NCBI GenBank assembly: GCA_965225705.1
Contig: OZ245325.1
Coordinates: 1 to 64,000 of the forward strand
Reading direction: 5' to 3'
DNA length: 64,000 bases
Origin: G965225705 sp965225705
Lineage (GTDB): Bacteria; Pseudomonadota; Alphaproteobacteria; Caulobacterales; Maricaulaceae
Below the pieces are notes generated by a model. The model worked only from the letters and a program-made list of their open reading frames with translations, was not told the DNA's origin and did no database searches. Made by a program: the position numbers and the translations under genes. Numbering within the stretch: position 1 is the stretch's first letter; each line of letters begins with the position of its first letter. Below, piece after piece: positions 1-8,647 of the stretch.

Positions 1-787
1 GATAAAGAAGATCAAAACTGGCTTTAACACGCTTATCATCATCAGAAAATTTTTCTCCATAAATGTCTGCCGCTTTTTTGAGCAGGCCACGTGTTACAGG
101 TTTGTGTGTACGTTGATAAAGCGCATTGCTCTCCCCCATAAGGTGCAGGTGTTTAAAGAGCTCTAAAGGTGTTGAATATGCAAGACGCCAGCGGTCAATA
201 TCTGCAACAGGTCTGGAAAATCTGGCCCTTTGAAGGAGGTCTGCACCCTGTTGTATCGTCATAAAGGGTGAGACACGTGGGGCAGCAGCCCCCATATGGG
301 AAAGCTCCGCTTCAAGCCAGGCATGTCTTAACTCATGAAGTGTCTCCCCCCCATAAAGAGCTCCCAGAAAAAGACCATCCGGTTTCAGGGCATGACGGAT
401 TTGAGCAAGCACACCCGGAACATCATTAGCCCAGTGTAAATGTAAAAAGCTGATAATCAGGTCAAAACTCTCCCTCTGAAGGGGTAAGCGCTCCTCATCA
501 CCACAAAACATATGAAAAGACTTTGGTCCTTCCCCCCCAAAGCCTAAATCACACACGGTGATCCAGGGGATTTTGTCCCTTATCCCGGGGTGACAATCCA
601 GCTTTGTCAAAAAAGATGGGGGGCCACCCATGATAAGAGCATGATGAAAAATTTTGTTTTTAATACTTTCAAGGCGTTCAAAAATATCATCTGTGACATG
701 TCGCGTCAGAGTATCCGGAACATCAGGTCGCTTTGCCATACGCTGACGCCTGTGGCGGACCAGTCTGCTATCAAAAAGAAGTTGCAC
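1..787 (-). CDS. SAM-dependent methyltransferase, BioC/NDUFAF5-like (3' end beyond window)
   Basis: The frame is open from about 836 down to base 1, so the C-terminus lies outside the window. The N-terminus reads FDSRLVRHRRQRMAKR, the Arg-rich start typical of alphaproteobacterial NDUFAF5/BioC-like methyltransferases. It is followed by a class I methyltransferase core with CDLGFGGEG and then FDLIISFLHLHWANDVPGVL, the segment preceding the fifth strand. The start is uncertain. GTG at 787 keeps the conserved FDSRLVRHRR block, whereas ATG at 739 would remove it; neither has a clear ribosome binding site. The substrate cannot be read from sequence. The mitochondrial relative acts on a complex I subunit and BioC acts on malonyl-ACP. 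Confidence 0.75.
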   Translation of the reverse strand, partial: MQLLFDSRLVRHRRQRMAKRPDVPDTLTRHVTDDIFERLESIKNKIFHHALIMGGPPSFLTKLDCHPGIRDKIPWITVCDLGFGGEGPKSFHMFCGDEERLPLQRESFDLIISFLHLHWANDVPGVLAQIRHALKPDGLFLGALYGGETLHELRHAWLEAELSHMGAAAPRVSPFMTIQQGADLLQRARFSRPVADIDRWRLAYSTPLELFKHLHLMGESNALYQRTHKPVTRGLLKKAADIYGEKFSDDDKRVKASFDLLY

Positions 788-1085
788 AGCACATACCAAA
801 TTTAAGGTTTCAGGACTGAAATATTTCAGAAATGATTATCTTGTACAGGGTTTGAGGGCAAAGTTGAAGCCAGCCCATCACAGGTTCACACCAGGTTCTT
901 GTAAGAGGCACGAAAAACCTGTGACAGATATAGTGTGGCTCTTCCTAATCTCACCCGCCCCATCCGCCCAAACATAAAAAAAGCCTAAAATGCATCCTAT
1001 AAAAAACTTGACGCGGTATCATTTTGACGTCAAAGGCTTAATAGCATCACCTTTTTTCATGGCAATAGTTTATTGAGGTGTTTTG

Positions 1086-2042
1086 ATGACACATAAGACT
1101 GACTCTTCCCCGCCTTCTGTGCACGAATCATCTTTCAGTTTCCTGGACATCAGCATTGTCGTACTTGCTGCTATGATGCTGGGCTTTGCTGCTATTTTTG
1201 TGCGTCTTTCGGAAACAGGGCCTGTTGCCACAGCCTTGTGGCGTGTCCTTCTGGCCATGCCTCTTTTGACTGTCTGGGTTTTTTTTCCTTCCAGGTCTAA
1301 AAAGCAACACAATGCAGATTTAAAAAAAGTCCCACCCTGGAAAGGTTTTGCCTGGGCGGCACTGTCAGGTCTTGTTTTTGCCGCCGATCTTGCGACCTGG
1401 CATCAGGGGATTGTGCGTACCACAGCAGCCAATGCAACCCTTTTAGGGAATATGACACCTTTGGTTGTAGCTGCAGCAGGCTGGTTCTTTTTTAAAGAGC
1501 GTTTTGGCCCCGTTTTTTTCCTTGCTCTTGGTCTTGCACTTTTGGGGGCTCTTTGCCTGAGTGGGGCGAATCTCAGCCTGGCCCCTGAGAGAATATGGGG
1601 CGACATTCTCTCTATCCTGACAGCTTTTTGGTATGGAGCCTATATCTTAACCATCAAAGCGGCACGACAGACTTTATCCACAGGCATGACTATGTTTGTG
1701 TCTGGCTTATTTTCAATTCCTGCTCTTTTCCTGCTTTCCCTTCTTTTTCAGGATACAATCAGGCCCCCTGATCTGCAGGCCTGGCTTCCTCTTTTAGGTC
1801 TGGCCCTTCTGGTGCATATTGGGGGTCAGGGGGGGCTTGCTTACGCTCTGGGACGTTTACCTGCAGCTCTGGCCTCTGTCATCATCCTTATCCAGCCAGC
1901 AACAGCAGCTGTTTTAGGCTGGATTTTCTTCGATGAAGTTCTGGGGCCTCTTGGGCTTATAGGGTTTATTCTTGTTGCTGTTGGTATAACACTGGCACGC
2001 CTGTCACCACCACGCAAAGAAGAGGAAAACACTCCCTCCTGA
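1086..2042 (+). CDS. DMT-superfamily (EamA) exporter
   Basis: Predicted ten-helix inner-membrane protein of 318 residues made of two EamA repeats. The first repeat includes FAAIFVRLSETGPVATALWR and the helix-end motif ANATLLGNMTPLVVAA; the second includes LPAALASVIILIQPATAAVLGW. This family exports amino acids, nucleobases or other metabolites by proton or solute antiport, but the substrate cannot be predicted. The ATG at 1086 follows GAGGTG at a good distance; a TTG three bases earlier is less likely. It stands alone, convergent with guaB, and has a soluble hydrophilic tail ending in KEEENTPS. Confidence 0.85.
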   Translation: MTHKTDSSPPSVHESSFSFLDISIVVLAAMMLGFAAIFVRLSETGPVATALWRVLLAMPLLTVWVFFPSRSKKQHNADLKKVPPWKGFAWAALSGLVFAADLATWHQGIVRTTAANATLLGNMTPLVVAAAGWFFFKERFGPVFFLALGLALLGALCLSGANLSLAPERIWGDILSILTAFWYGAYILTIKAARQTLSTGMTMFVSGLFSIPALFLLSLLFQDTIRPPDLQAWLPLLGLALLVHIGGQGGLAYALGRLPAALASVIILIQPATAAVLGWIFFDEVLGPLGLIGFILVAVGITLARLSPPRKEEENTPS

Positions 2043-2110
2043 AATACCGGGCGCTCTGTTCATCCTGTACACCCGCTCATGTTCAGGTAAAATACGCCAC
2101 AATATATGTC

Positions 2111-3580
2111 TTAAGACCTTGAATAATTTGGGGCTTCGCGGGCTATAGAGACATCATGAACATGTGACTCACGAAGGCCCGCACTGGTGATGCGTACAAA
2201 ACGCGCTTTATCCTGCATCTCATCAATCCTGCTGGCGCCCACATATCCCATAGCAGCACGAATTCCCCCCATCATCTGATGGAGCACTGATTCAACTGAG
2301 CCTTTATACGGCACACGTCCCTCAATCCCTTCCGGGACATATTGTGAGGAGTCTCCAAGATTTTTCTGGAAATAGCGATCCGCCGATCCTCTCGCCATAG
2401 CGCCGACCGATCCCATCCCCCGATAGGATTTATAGGATCGTCCCTGATAGAGAAAGACCTCACCGGGGGCTTCCTCTGTTCCTGCTAAAAGTGAGCCCAT
2501 CATCACCACATCCGCCCCCGCAGCAAGGGCCTTGGCAATATCCCCCGAATATTTCAGACCACCATCAGCAATCACAGGGATATGATGGGGTTTGGCGGCC
2601 CTTTTGGCCTCCATCACCGCCGTTAATTGTGGAACCCCGACCCCTGCAACAATACGGGTGGTACAGATAGATCCGGGACCAACCCCCACTTTCACGGCAT
2701 CCGCCCCTGCTTCAATAAGGGCCTTCGCTCCCTCAAAGGTTGCAATATTACCTGCGGCTATTTGTGTCTCCGGAAAGTCTTTTTTTAACCGCCTGACCTG
2801 CTCCAGAACAGAGCGTGCATGACCATGGGCTGTGTCCACGACAAGAATGTCAAGCCCAGCCTCAATAAGGGCGAGAGCACGTGTATAGCCTGTCTCCCCT
2901 GTCCCTGTCGCGGCACCCACACGCAAACGTCCCTGTCCATCAAGACAGGCCCTTGGATAACGCCGGGCCTTTTCCATATCCTTGACGGTAATAAGTCCCA
3001 CACATGCAAAATCATCATTGACCACGACAAGACGCTCAACCCTGTGCTGATGAAGAAGGGCACGGGCCTCTTCCCGGCTTGTCCCTTCACGCACCGTGAT
3101 CACCTTGCGTGTCATTAGATCAGCAATCTTCTGATCAGGATCATCAGCAAAACGAACATCGCGATGCGTGATAATGCCCACAAGTTTTTGGGGCTTACCT
3201 CCGGATCCGGGCTCCACAACAGGAATACCAGAAATGGCATGGTGTTCAGCAAGGGCTTTAAGTTCTGCAAGACGTGCCTCAGGCCCAATTGTGATAGGAT
3301 CCACAACCATACCGGCAATAAAACGCTTAACGCGGCGTACATCCTCAGCCTGTGCTTCAATATCCATATTACGGTGGAGGACCCCAAGCCCTCCGGCCTG
3401 CGCCATAGCAATGGCCATAGGGGCTTCTGTCACTGTGTCCATCGCTGCGGACAAAAGAGGGGATTTCAGCTGAATATCACGCGTGAGATATGTCGCAGGG
3501 TCAACCTCTGAGGGCATAACCTCAGACGCCCCGGGCTGCAAGAGAACATCATCAAATGTTAAGGCCTCATGAATCGTCAT
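2111..3580 (-). CDS. guaB: Inosine-5'-monophosphate dehydrogenase
   Basis: Catalyses NAD-dependent oxidation of IMP to XMP, the committed step of guanine nucleotide synthesis, in the cytosol. The 489 residues begin MTIHEALTFDDVLLQPG, the usual start. Two CBS domains occupy about residues 95-210. The catalytic loop VGPGSICTTR places the nucleophilic cysteine near residue 306, followed by the IMP-binding DGGLKYSGD and the flap region YRGMGS. The start at 3580 is preceded by GGAGAAAGCG, which favours it over an upstream in-frame start that would add 13 charged residues. It reads in the same direction as rlmE upstream, about 100 bp away. Confidence 0.97.
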   Translation of the reverse strand: MTIHEALTFDDVLLQPGASEVMPSEVDPATYLTRDIQLKSPLLSAAMDTVTEAPMAIAMAQAGGLGVLHRNMDIEAQAEDVRRVKRFIAGMVVDPITIGPEARLAELKALAEHHAISGIPVVEPGSGGKPQKLVGIITHRDVRFADDPDQKIADLMTRKVITVREGTSREEARALLHQHRVERLVVVNDDFACVGLITVKDMEKARRYPRACLDGQGRLRVGAATGTGETGYTRALALIEAGLDILVVDTAHGHARSVLEQVRRLKKDFPETQIAAGNIATFEGAKALIEAGADAVKVGVGPGSICTTRIVAGVGVPQLTAVMEAKRAAKPHHIPVIADGGLKYSGDIAKALAAGADVVMMGSLLAGTEEAPGEVFLYQGRSYKSYRGMGSVGAMARGSADRYFQKNLGDSSQYVPEGIEGRVPYKGSVESVLHQMMGGIRAAMGYVGASRIDEMQDKARFVRITSAGLRESHVHDVSIAREAPNYSRS

Positions 3581-3678
3581 CGCTTTCTCCCTTTTCCTCT
3601 TGCCACGCTCTTCTAGCAAGCTTTTTAAAACAAAGCCAGCCTTTTCCCCGAACCTGTTTTTATCTTTCTTTAAGCCTT

Positions 3679-4392
3679 TTATTTTTTTCCATAACCACGG
3701 GCAAGGAGATAAAGCTCTGAACTTTCCGCGCGTGAGGCTTTGGGTTTGACATGAGAAGTTTTTGTGAAATTCTGCTTGAGGAGCTTTAAAAGAGGAGCTT
3801 CTGCCCCCCCCTGAAACACCTTGGTGACAAAAGAGCCCCCGGGCTTTAAAACGTCAAGAGCAAAAAGAGCTGCCGCCTCTGCGAGGTGGGCAGTACGGGC
3901 CTGATCTGTTTTTCTGTGTCCGATAACAGCCGCGGCCATATCGGAAACAACAGCATCAGCATCCCCCCCCAAAACCTCACCTAAAAGACGGGGTGCCTGT
4001 TCACTCATAAAATCAAGCTCTAAAAACTCAGCACCGGCCAGAGGTTCTATGGGAAGGAGATCAAGACCCACCACACGACGCGCGCCCCCCACAAGCGCTG
4101 CTTCTGACCACCCCCCGGGGGCTGCCCCTAAATCAACGACCAGCCCTCCTTTGGGGAAAAGAGAAAAACGCTCATGCAATTCTATAAATTTAAAGGCCGC
4201 GCGGGATCGCAGACCTAAACGTTTGGCCTCACGCACATAGACATCATTAACATGGCGCTGAATCCAAAGCGTGGACGACAGTTTTCGCCCGCGTGCACTT
4301 TTGACTTTTTGTGTAAGACCCCCCCGGGGGTTCAGGCGCTGCGGGGCTGTTTTTTTGTTCCAGCGCCGGCGCTCATCATTTTTGTCTGTCAT
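3679..4392 (-). CDS. rlmE: 23S rRNA 2'-O-ribose U2552 methyltransferase
   Basis: FtsJ/RrmJ family enzyme of 237 residues that methylates the A-loop uridine of 23S rRNA in the 50S subunit. The SAM-binding motif VVDLGAAPGGWSEAAL is clear. The K-D-K-E catalytic tetrad can be followed through RAAFKFIEL, VVSDMAA, FVTKVFQG and SSELYLLARG. The first 40 residues are basic and rich in Arg and Lys, an N-terminal extension common in alphaproteobacterial members. It lies directly upstream of guaB on the same strand and divergent from the TPR protein gene. Confidence 0.95.
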   Translation of the reverse strand: MTDKNDERRRWNKKTAPQRLNPRGGLTQKVKSARGRKLSSTLWIQRHVNDVYVREAKRLGLRSRAAFKFIELHERFSLFPKGGLVVDLGAAPGGWSEAALVGGARRVVGLDLLPIEPLAGAEFLELDFMSEQAPRLLGEVLGGDADAVVSDMAAAVIGHRKTDQARTAHLAEAAALFALDVLKPGGSFVTKVFQGGAEAPLLKLLKQNFTKTSHVKPKASRAESSELYLLARGYGKK

Positions 4393-4628
4393 TCTGTCCT
4401 CTTCCGGAAAAGGGACATCACGCCCTTATCACGCTCTGCCCATACTGGCACAAAAACAGAGCAGACAACAACTCCTCCCCTCTTAAAAATGGATCTGTGC
4501 CTGATCTGAAGCTCAAAAAAGAAACTCCTTTCATGAAGACAGATCACAATAAAGCTTTTCTGAGGATTTTTTAAGCTTGGTTTTGAGGTCAGCAGACTTT
4601 AAAAGGGGGATAAGGAGATGTTTCTGTC

Positions 4629-5324
4629 ATGCCCGCTATTTTTATCCGTCTCTGGCATCATCACGTCAGAAAAATGTCTGAACTTACCCTTTTCTCTCTT
4701 TATACTGACCGGGGAAGGTGGCACAGGCCTGTGTATCTGACAGGGTGTTTGTTGAGTCTTTTTTTGCTCTCCCCCCTCCAGGCAAAAGGGGCTGACCCTG
4801 TTGTTCTGTCACCCCTTTCTCAGGAAGAAAAAACTCAAACCTCAGAAGAGCATCTCACACACCTTTTTACAGAACTGAAAGAAGCCAAAAACATCAAAAA
4901 CGCAAAAGCTGTGGCTGAGGAAATTAAAGCCCTCTGGAACCAGTCAGGAAGTGCAACACAAGACCTTCTCCTGGCACGTGCCCTGAAAGCTTTAGAAAAA
5001 GATGAACTCCCCCTCGCACGACGCCTGTTTAACCACAGCCTGCGCCTGTTCCCCGATCATGCCAGGGCCTGGGTGGAATCTGCACATCTTTATTATGAAG
5101 AAAAAAACTTCAGACAAGCCCTTGAGCATATTAATAAAGCACTTGTTTTAGAACCACGCCATTTTCGGGCTTATTTTCTTTTGGGCCTTATTCTTGAAAG
5201 TCTGGATGAGAAAACAGGGGCTTATCAGGCCTATCAGGAGGTTTTGCGCCTTTACCCCCAAAATGAACAGGCAAAAAAGCGCCTTCAGCTTTTAGAAAAA
5301 CATGTTAAGGGAAGGGCACTTTAG
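4629..5324 (+). CDS. Secreted or membrane-anchored TPR-repeat protein
   Basis: 231 residues. After a basic stretch, residues 36-53 (VYLTGCLLSLFLLSPLQA) look like a signal peptide or anchor, suggesting periplasmic location. The rest is helical with at least three tetratricopeptide units (near DLLLARALKALEKDELPLA, ARAWVESAHLYYEEKNFRQ and FRAYFLLGLILESLDEKTG). TPR proteins scaffold protein-protein contacts; no partner is evident here. AAGGAG lies about 11 bases before the ATG at 4629. It is divergent from rlmE and convergent with nth. Confidence 0.75.
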   Translation: MPAIFIRLWHHHVRKMSELTLFSLYTDRGRWHRPVYLTGCLLSLFLLSPLQAKGADPVVLSPLSQEEKTQTSEEHLTHLFTELKEAKNIKNAKAVAEEIKALWNQSGSATQDLLLARALKALEKDELPLARRLFNHSLRLFPDHARAWVESAHLYYEEKNFRQALEHINKALVLEPRHFRAYFLLGLILESLDEKTGAYQAYQEVLRLYPQNEQAKKRLQLLEKHVKGRAL

Positions 5325-5356
5325 AGACAGGAAAACCTGCCCCCTCATCTTTTCCC

Positions 5357-6010
5357 TTAACCGGGTGTTTTGTGTTCATAAAGGCAAAGAGAGCGCACAA
5401 CACAGGCCGGGCAATCAGGTTTTCGTGCCTTGCAGACATAACGCCCATGCAAGATCAGCCAGTGATGTGCCGCATATCTGTAAGATTGAGGGGTCACAGC
5501 TAAAAGCTTTTTCTCAACTTCAAGAGGGGTTTTCCCGGGGCCAAGCCCCGTACGATTGGCCACACGAAAAACATGGGTATCGACAGCAAGCGTTGGAACC
5601 CCAAAGGCCTCACCAAGAACCACATTCGCTGTTTTACGCCCGACACCTGGCAAAGCCTCAAGCGCTTCACGGGTGCCAGGCACCTGACCTTTATGATCTT
5701 TGAGAAGTTGTTCAGACAAAGCAATAATATTTTTGGCTTTCGTGCGGTAAAGACCAATCGTCTTCACAAAGTCCCGTACCCTCTCTTCACCAAGAGAGAC
5801 CATTTTCTCTGGTGTGTCCGCCACAGCAAACAAAGCCGGTGTTGCCTTATTAACACCTTTATCTGTAGCCTGCGCCGACAAAACAACAGCTACCAAAAGT
5901 GTATAGGTATTTGTGTAAGACAATTCGGTTTTGGGCTCAGCATTCAGAGCTTTCAAAAGGGCATAAAAAGCTTCAGCTTTTTTGGAGGTAAAAGGCTTTA
6001 TCATAACCAT
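5357..6010 (-). CDS. nth: Endonuclease III
   Basis: Base-excision repair glycosylase/AP lyase removing oxidised pyrimidines from DNA. The helix-hairpin-helix LPGVGRKTANVVL carries the catalytic lysine, and VDTHVFRVANR carries the catalytic aspartate. The C-terminal cluster C-x6-C-x2-C-x5-C (CKARKPDCPACVVRSLC) binds a 4Fe-4S centre. The start is ambiguous: ATG at 6010 or 6004 gives the usual length of about 215 residues, while the longer frame to 6070 adds a hydrophobic stretch unlike the family. No strong ribosome binding site helps the choice. Confidence 0.95.
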   Translation of the reverse strand: MVMIKPFTSKKAEAFYALLKALNAEPKTELSYTNTYTLLVAVVLSAQATDKGVNKATPALFAVADTPEKMVSLGEERVRDFVKTIGLYRTKAKNIIALSEQLLKDHKGQVPGTREALEALPGVGRKTANVVLGEAFGVPTLAVDTHVFRVANRTGLGPGKTPLEVEKKLLAVTPQSYRYAAHHWLILHGRYVCKARKPDCPACVVRSLCLYEHKTPG

Positions 6011-6118
6011 ATGATCTAGCCATTTATACACAAAAAAACAAGGCAGGAACGGAGGATATACTCCCTTCAACTTTCCAAAGGGTGGTCCTGATAAGCTTCC
6101 GGTTCATGACACAGGGCC

Positions 6119-7900
6119 CTATAAAGGGTGACGTGCACATAAACCTGCTATGGCAAGCCTGCGTGCCTCTTCCTCAAACCCTTTTGCCTTAAAAGCAGAG
6201 ACCAGCTGAGCCAGTGTTTCTACAGAAGTCTTGTCTAAAGTCTGAGAGCCTGAAACAGCAGCCGCAAGAAGAAAAATTTCCCCCTGGGCATCCCCTGAAA
6301 CAGCCATATCCAGGGCCAGTTTTGCTGTGGAAGATGTCAGAGACTGCTGCTTTGGAGAAGGAGCTTGCAGGATAAAGGCACGTGCTTCAGGTCCCAAACT
6401 CTTCCCTAAAGCAGAGAAGACAGAGAAGATATCAAACAGAGCTTCCTGTTGGGTTTTGTTCATTGTTTTGGCTTCTTCTGTTACTTTTTCCCAAAAAATG
6501 ACCGTCTGTTCCGGATCCTGAGGTGCCATAATTTGCACAACAGCGTCCAAAAGTACATCCTGTTTTTCTCCTAAAAGGCCGGTTGCCTGACGGGCAAGTG
6601 GTATGTTCCCGGCATAAACAGCCGCAAGGGCGAACAGACTGGCCGTCTTTGATGTCATCTCTTCAGATAAAGCTATACCTTCAAGAAAATCACGGGCAAG
6701 AAACGACACAGCCTCAAATATGGCCCTGTCTTTGCGTATCCTGTTCAACAGAGTTTCAAGAATTTCTCGCTTATGTGCAGGATCTTTTTCTACACGGGCC
6801 AAAGAGATAAGTGAGGCAACAGCCAAAAGCCCTTTCTGATCCATGGCAGCCTTCAAAGCCCCTTCAAACAGGGCCTTTGAGGGAGAATCGGCTAAAGAAG
6901 TCTCTGATCTCTCAACCGGAGAGACAGGTTTGGGGTGATCCTGTTGATGATTTCCGGCCTCAAAATAAGCCTGAACAGGTTTGGGAAGTGTAAACGATTC
7001 AAGCGTTTTGGAAAAAACCTCTGGTGTGAGAATAGCCACCATACGCTCCAGAGCAGCGGCGCGCACAGAATCGGGAATCTTCGTGTCCGGAAGAAAACCG
7101 GAAACCACGGCAGGAGGCGCCCGTTTGACGGCTTTTACAGTAGGGGGCCCTGCAAATCTGTAAGCCATAGCCCAGTGTAAAATACTCTGTGGAGCAGGAA
7201 GTCCAGACTTTTTCGTTCTAATATCTCCTCCACCCTCTTTTTGGACAAGTGCTGAAAAATATTTCTCAAAAACAGTGTCTTTTTTCTGCTCCCCCTGGGA
7301 GTGTGCAAGCTCTGCGGTCACTTCTGCTGCGGAAACTTCACCTGCAAATACATGGCAGAGCGCCCGAAGACGCATCCAGAAAGCCTGCGTGCGTCCTTCT
7401 TTTAAATGACGTGCCAGGGAACAGGCCTGGTCATAATCGCCCAAAGCCAGAGACGCCTCACTCCACACTCTTGCCAAAGGTTCCTGTGAGCGTGCCCCCG
7501 CGGTCTTTTCTGCCATTCTGACAACATCACGTACACGCCCCCTCTCCAGCAAAGCACGCAAACGTGCAGCAGCTATGTCCCCGTCACCCTCCGCACCCTT
7601 TGGGGGAAGGCCAGCAGAAAGCAGAGCACGGGCTATCCATGCCTCCTGTACGGAGACCCGTGTGAGAGGAGGAAGAGCCTCCAGAGAGGCCATAAAAGAG
7701 GCTGTATTCGAATTTTGCCAAAGATTGTTGGGAAGTCCCCCCTGCCCGGGTCCAAGCAGACCTGTATCAAAAGGGCTCAGGGGACGTAACTGCCGAACCT
7801 CAATACTCTCCTGCCCCCATGCGGGAATAGCCCCTGAAAGAGAGAAAAACAAAAAAACTAAAGCCAGAACCTGTCCGGTGCGTACATGCATGGTCAACAC
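6119..7900 (-). CDS. Uncharacterised exported helical-repeat protein
   Basis: 593 residues, not recognised by function. It starts with a signal peptide ending near AWGQ, then a conserved-looking block LRPLSPFDTGLLGPGQGGLP. The rest is almost wholly alpha-helical with Ala/Leu-rich antiparallel pairs resembling TPR or Sel1-like repeats. Location is probably periplasmic. The start is GTG 7900, with AAGG six bases upstream and the stop of the small membrane-protein gene eight bases upstream; ATG at 7891 is an alternative. The two genes are probably one transcriptional unit. Confidence 0.7.
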   Translation of the reverse strand: MLTMHVRTGQVLALVFLFFSLSGAIPAWGQESIEVRQLRPLSPFDTGLLGPGQGGLPNNLWQNSNTASFMASLEALPPLTRVSVQEAWIARALLSAGLPPKGAEGDGDIAAARLRALLERGRVRDVVRMAEKTAGARSQEPLARVWSEASLALGDYDQACSLARHLKEGRTQAFWMRLRALCHVFAGEVSAAEVTAELAHSQGEQKKDTVFEKYFSALVQKEGGGDIRTKKSGLPAPQSILHWAMAYRFAGPPTVKAVKRAPPAVVSGFLPDTKIPDSVRAAALERMVAILTPEVFSKTLESFTLPKPVQAYFEAGNHQQDHPKPVSPVERSETSLADSPSKALFEGALKAAMDQKGLLAVASLISLARVEKDPAHKREILETLLNRIRKDRAIFEAVSFLARDFLEGIALSEEMTSKTASLFALAAVYAGNIPLARQATGLLGEKQDVLLDAVVQIMAPQDPEQTVIFWEKVTEEAKTMNKTQQEALFDIFSVFSALGKSLGPEARAFILQAPSPKQQSLTSSTAKLALDMAVSGDAQGEIFLLAAAVSGSQTLDKTSVETLAQLVSAFKAKGFEEEARRLAIAGLCARHPL

Positions 7901-7908
7901 TATATACC

Positions 7909-8046
7909 TTAACGTGGAAAGGAAGAATCAGGCAGAATAATACGCACTTCCTGACGCTCTGGCTGAAGTGTCGTGAATGACAGAAATGTAAAACCACCTA
8001 ACAGTAAAAACAAAGCAGCAAGAAGAAAAACAGAAGCCCGGCGCAT
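7909..8046 (-). CDS. Small single-span membrane protein (45 aa)
   Basis: A short frame reading MRRASVFLLAALFLLLGGFTFL, one membrane helix, followed by a tail ending VRIILPDSSFPR. I recall small alphaproteobacterial proteins with the same plan, one helix and an I-P-D-x-x-F-P-R end, but no function. Here it precedes the exported helical-repeat protein by eight bases, suggesting cotranscription and perhaps a joint envelope role. The conserved C-terminal motif suggests the periplasmic tail is functional rather than the frame being chance. Confidence 0.65.
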   Translation of the reverse strand: MRRASVFLLAALFLLLGGFTFLSFTTLQPERQEVRIILPDSSFPR

Positions 8047-8119
8047 GACTATCCTCATAATCTGTGTTCTGATACCTCAGAGATTATTCTAAACACGGCG
8101 AAAACATAGTCTAAAGAGA

Positions 8120-8647
8120 TTAAGAGGAAAAGCCAACCTCTTCCAAAAATCCATCATGGACTTCCTGCTGAAATTCATCTGCACTCCACACACCTGTCAA
8201 AGCCTCTTTTCCTTCACATCCTACCTGTTTTTTGAACCATGCCTGAGCAGTTGCCTTATACCCCCCCCCATCAAGCAAAACCAGGGTAGGTATCCCAGCC
8301 TCTAAAATATTGTGCAATACAAAGGGGTATTTTTCATCAACAGAACCGGGGCTTTTCTGCCATTTGCATTCTATAATGAGGCCATGAGAAAACTTTCTTT
8401 TATTGATAAGAAAAAAATCCACTTTGCGCCTGTTACCATAGATAGTTTTTCCAACAAAGATTTGCTTGACATACTGTCTTCCGCCGAGAAGTTCATAATT
8501 GGGCAAAATCTGTTTTTTATAACGGGAAAACTCAATATAGCCAAATGTCTTTAAGGTATGTTCAACAAGCTCCTGGAGCCAGTTACCTTTGTAACTTGCT
8601 TCATGTTTATGAATAGTTTCTGATAATGAGTTCGCTTTCTTTTCCAC
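8120..8647 (-). CDS. PD-(D/E)XK nuclease, putative type II restriction endonuclease
   Basis: 175 residues. The core RRKVDFFLINKRKFSHGLIIECKWQ matches the PD-(D/E)XK pattern: an acidic residue in a strand, then E-x-K about 15 residues later. It overlaps the 3' end of the adenine methyltransferase gene by 41 bp and starts with GTG at 8647, so the two are translationally linked and read as a restriction-modification pair. Restriction enzymes diverge too fast for the recognition site to be read from this. It could alternatively be a non-restriction nuclease of the same fold, but the overlap with a modification gene makes restriction the best call. Confidence 0.75.
   Translation of the reverse strand: MEKKANSLSETIHKHEASYKGNWLQELVEHTLKTFGYIEFSRYKKQILPNYELLGGRQYVKQIFVGKTIYGNRRKVDFFLINKRKFSHGLIIECKWQKSPGSVDEKYPFVLHNILEAGIPTLVLLDGGGYKATAQAWFKKQVGCEGKEALTGVWSADEFQQEVHDGFLEEVGFSS

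Noticed and set aside
590..805. 71-codon plus-strand open frame
   Set aside because: Antisense to the clear methyltransferase coding sequence; no ribosome binding site and no coding character.
1008..1052. TTGACG sequences upstream of the DMT exporter as promoter
   Set aside because: Two TTGACG copies exist, but no -10 hexamer at 16-18 bp matches well.
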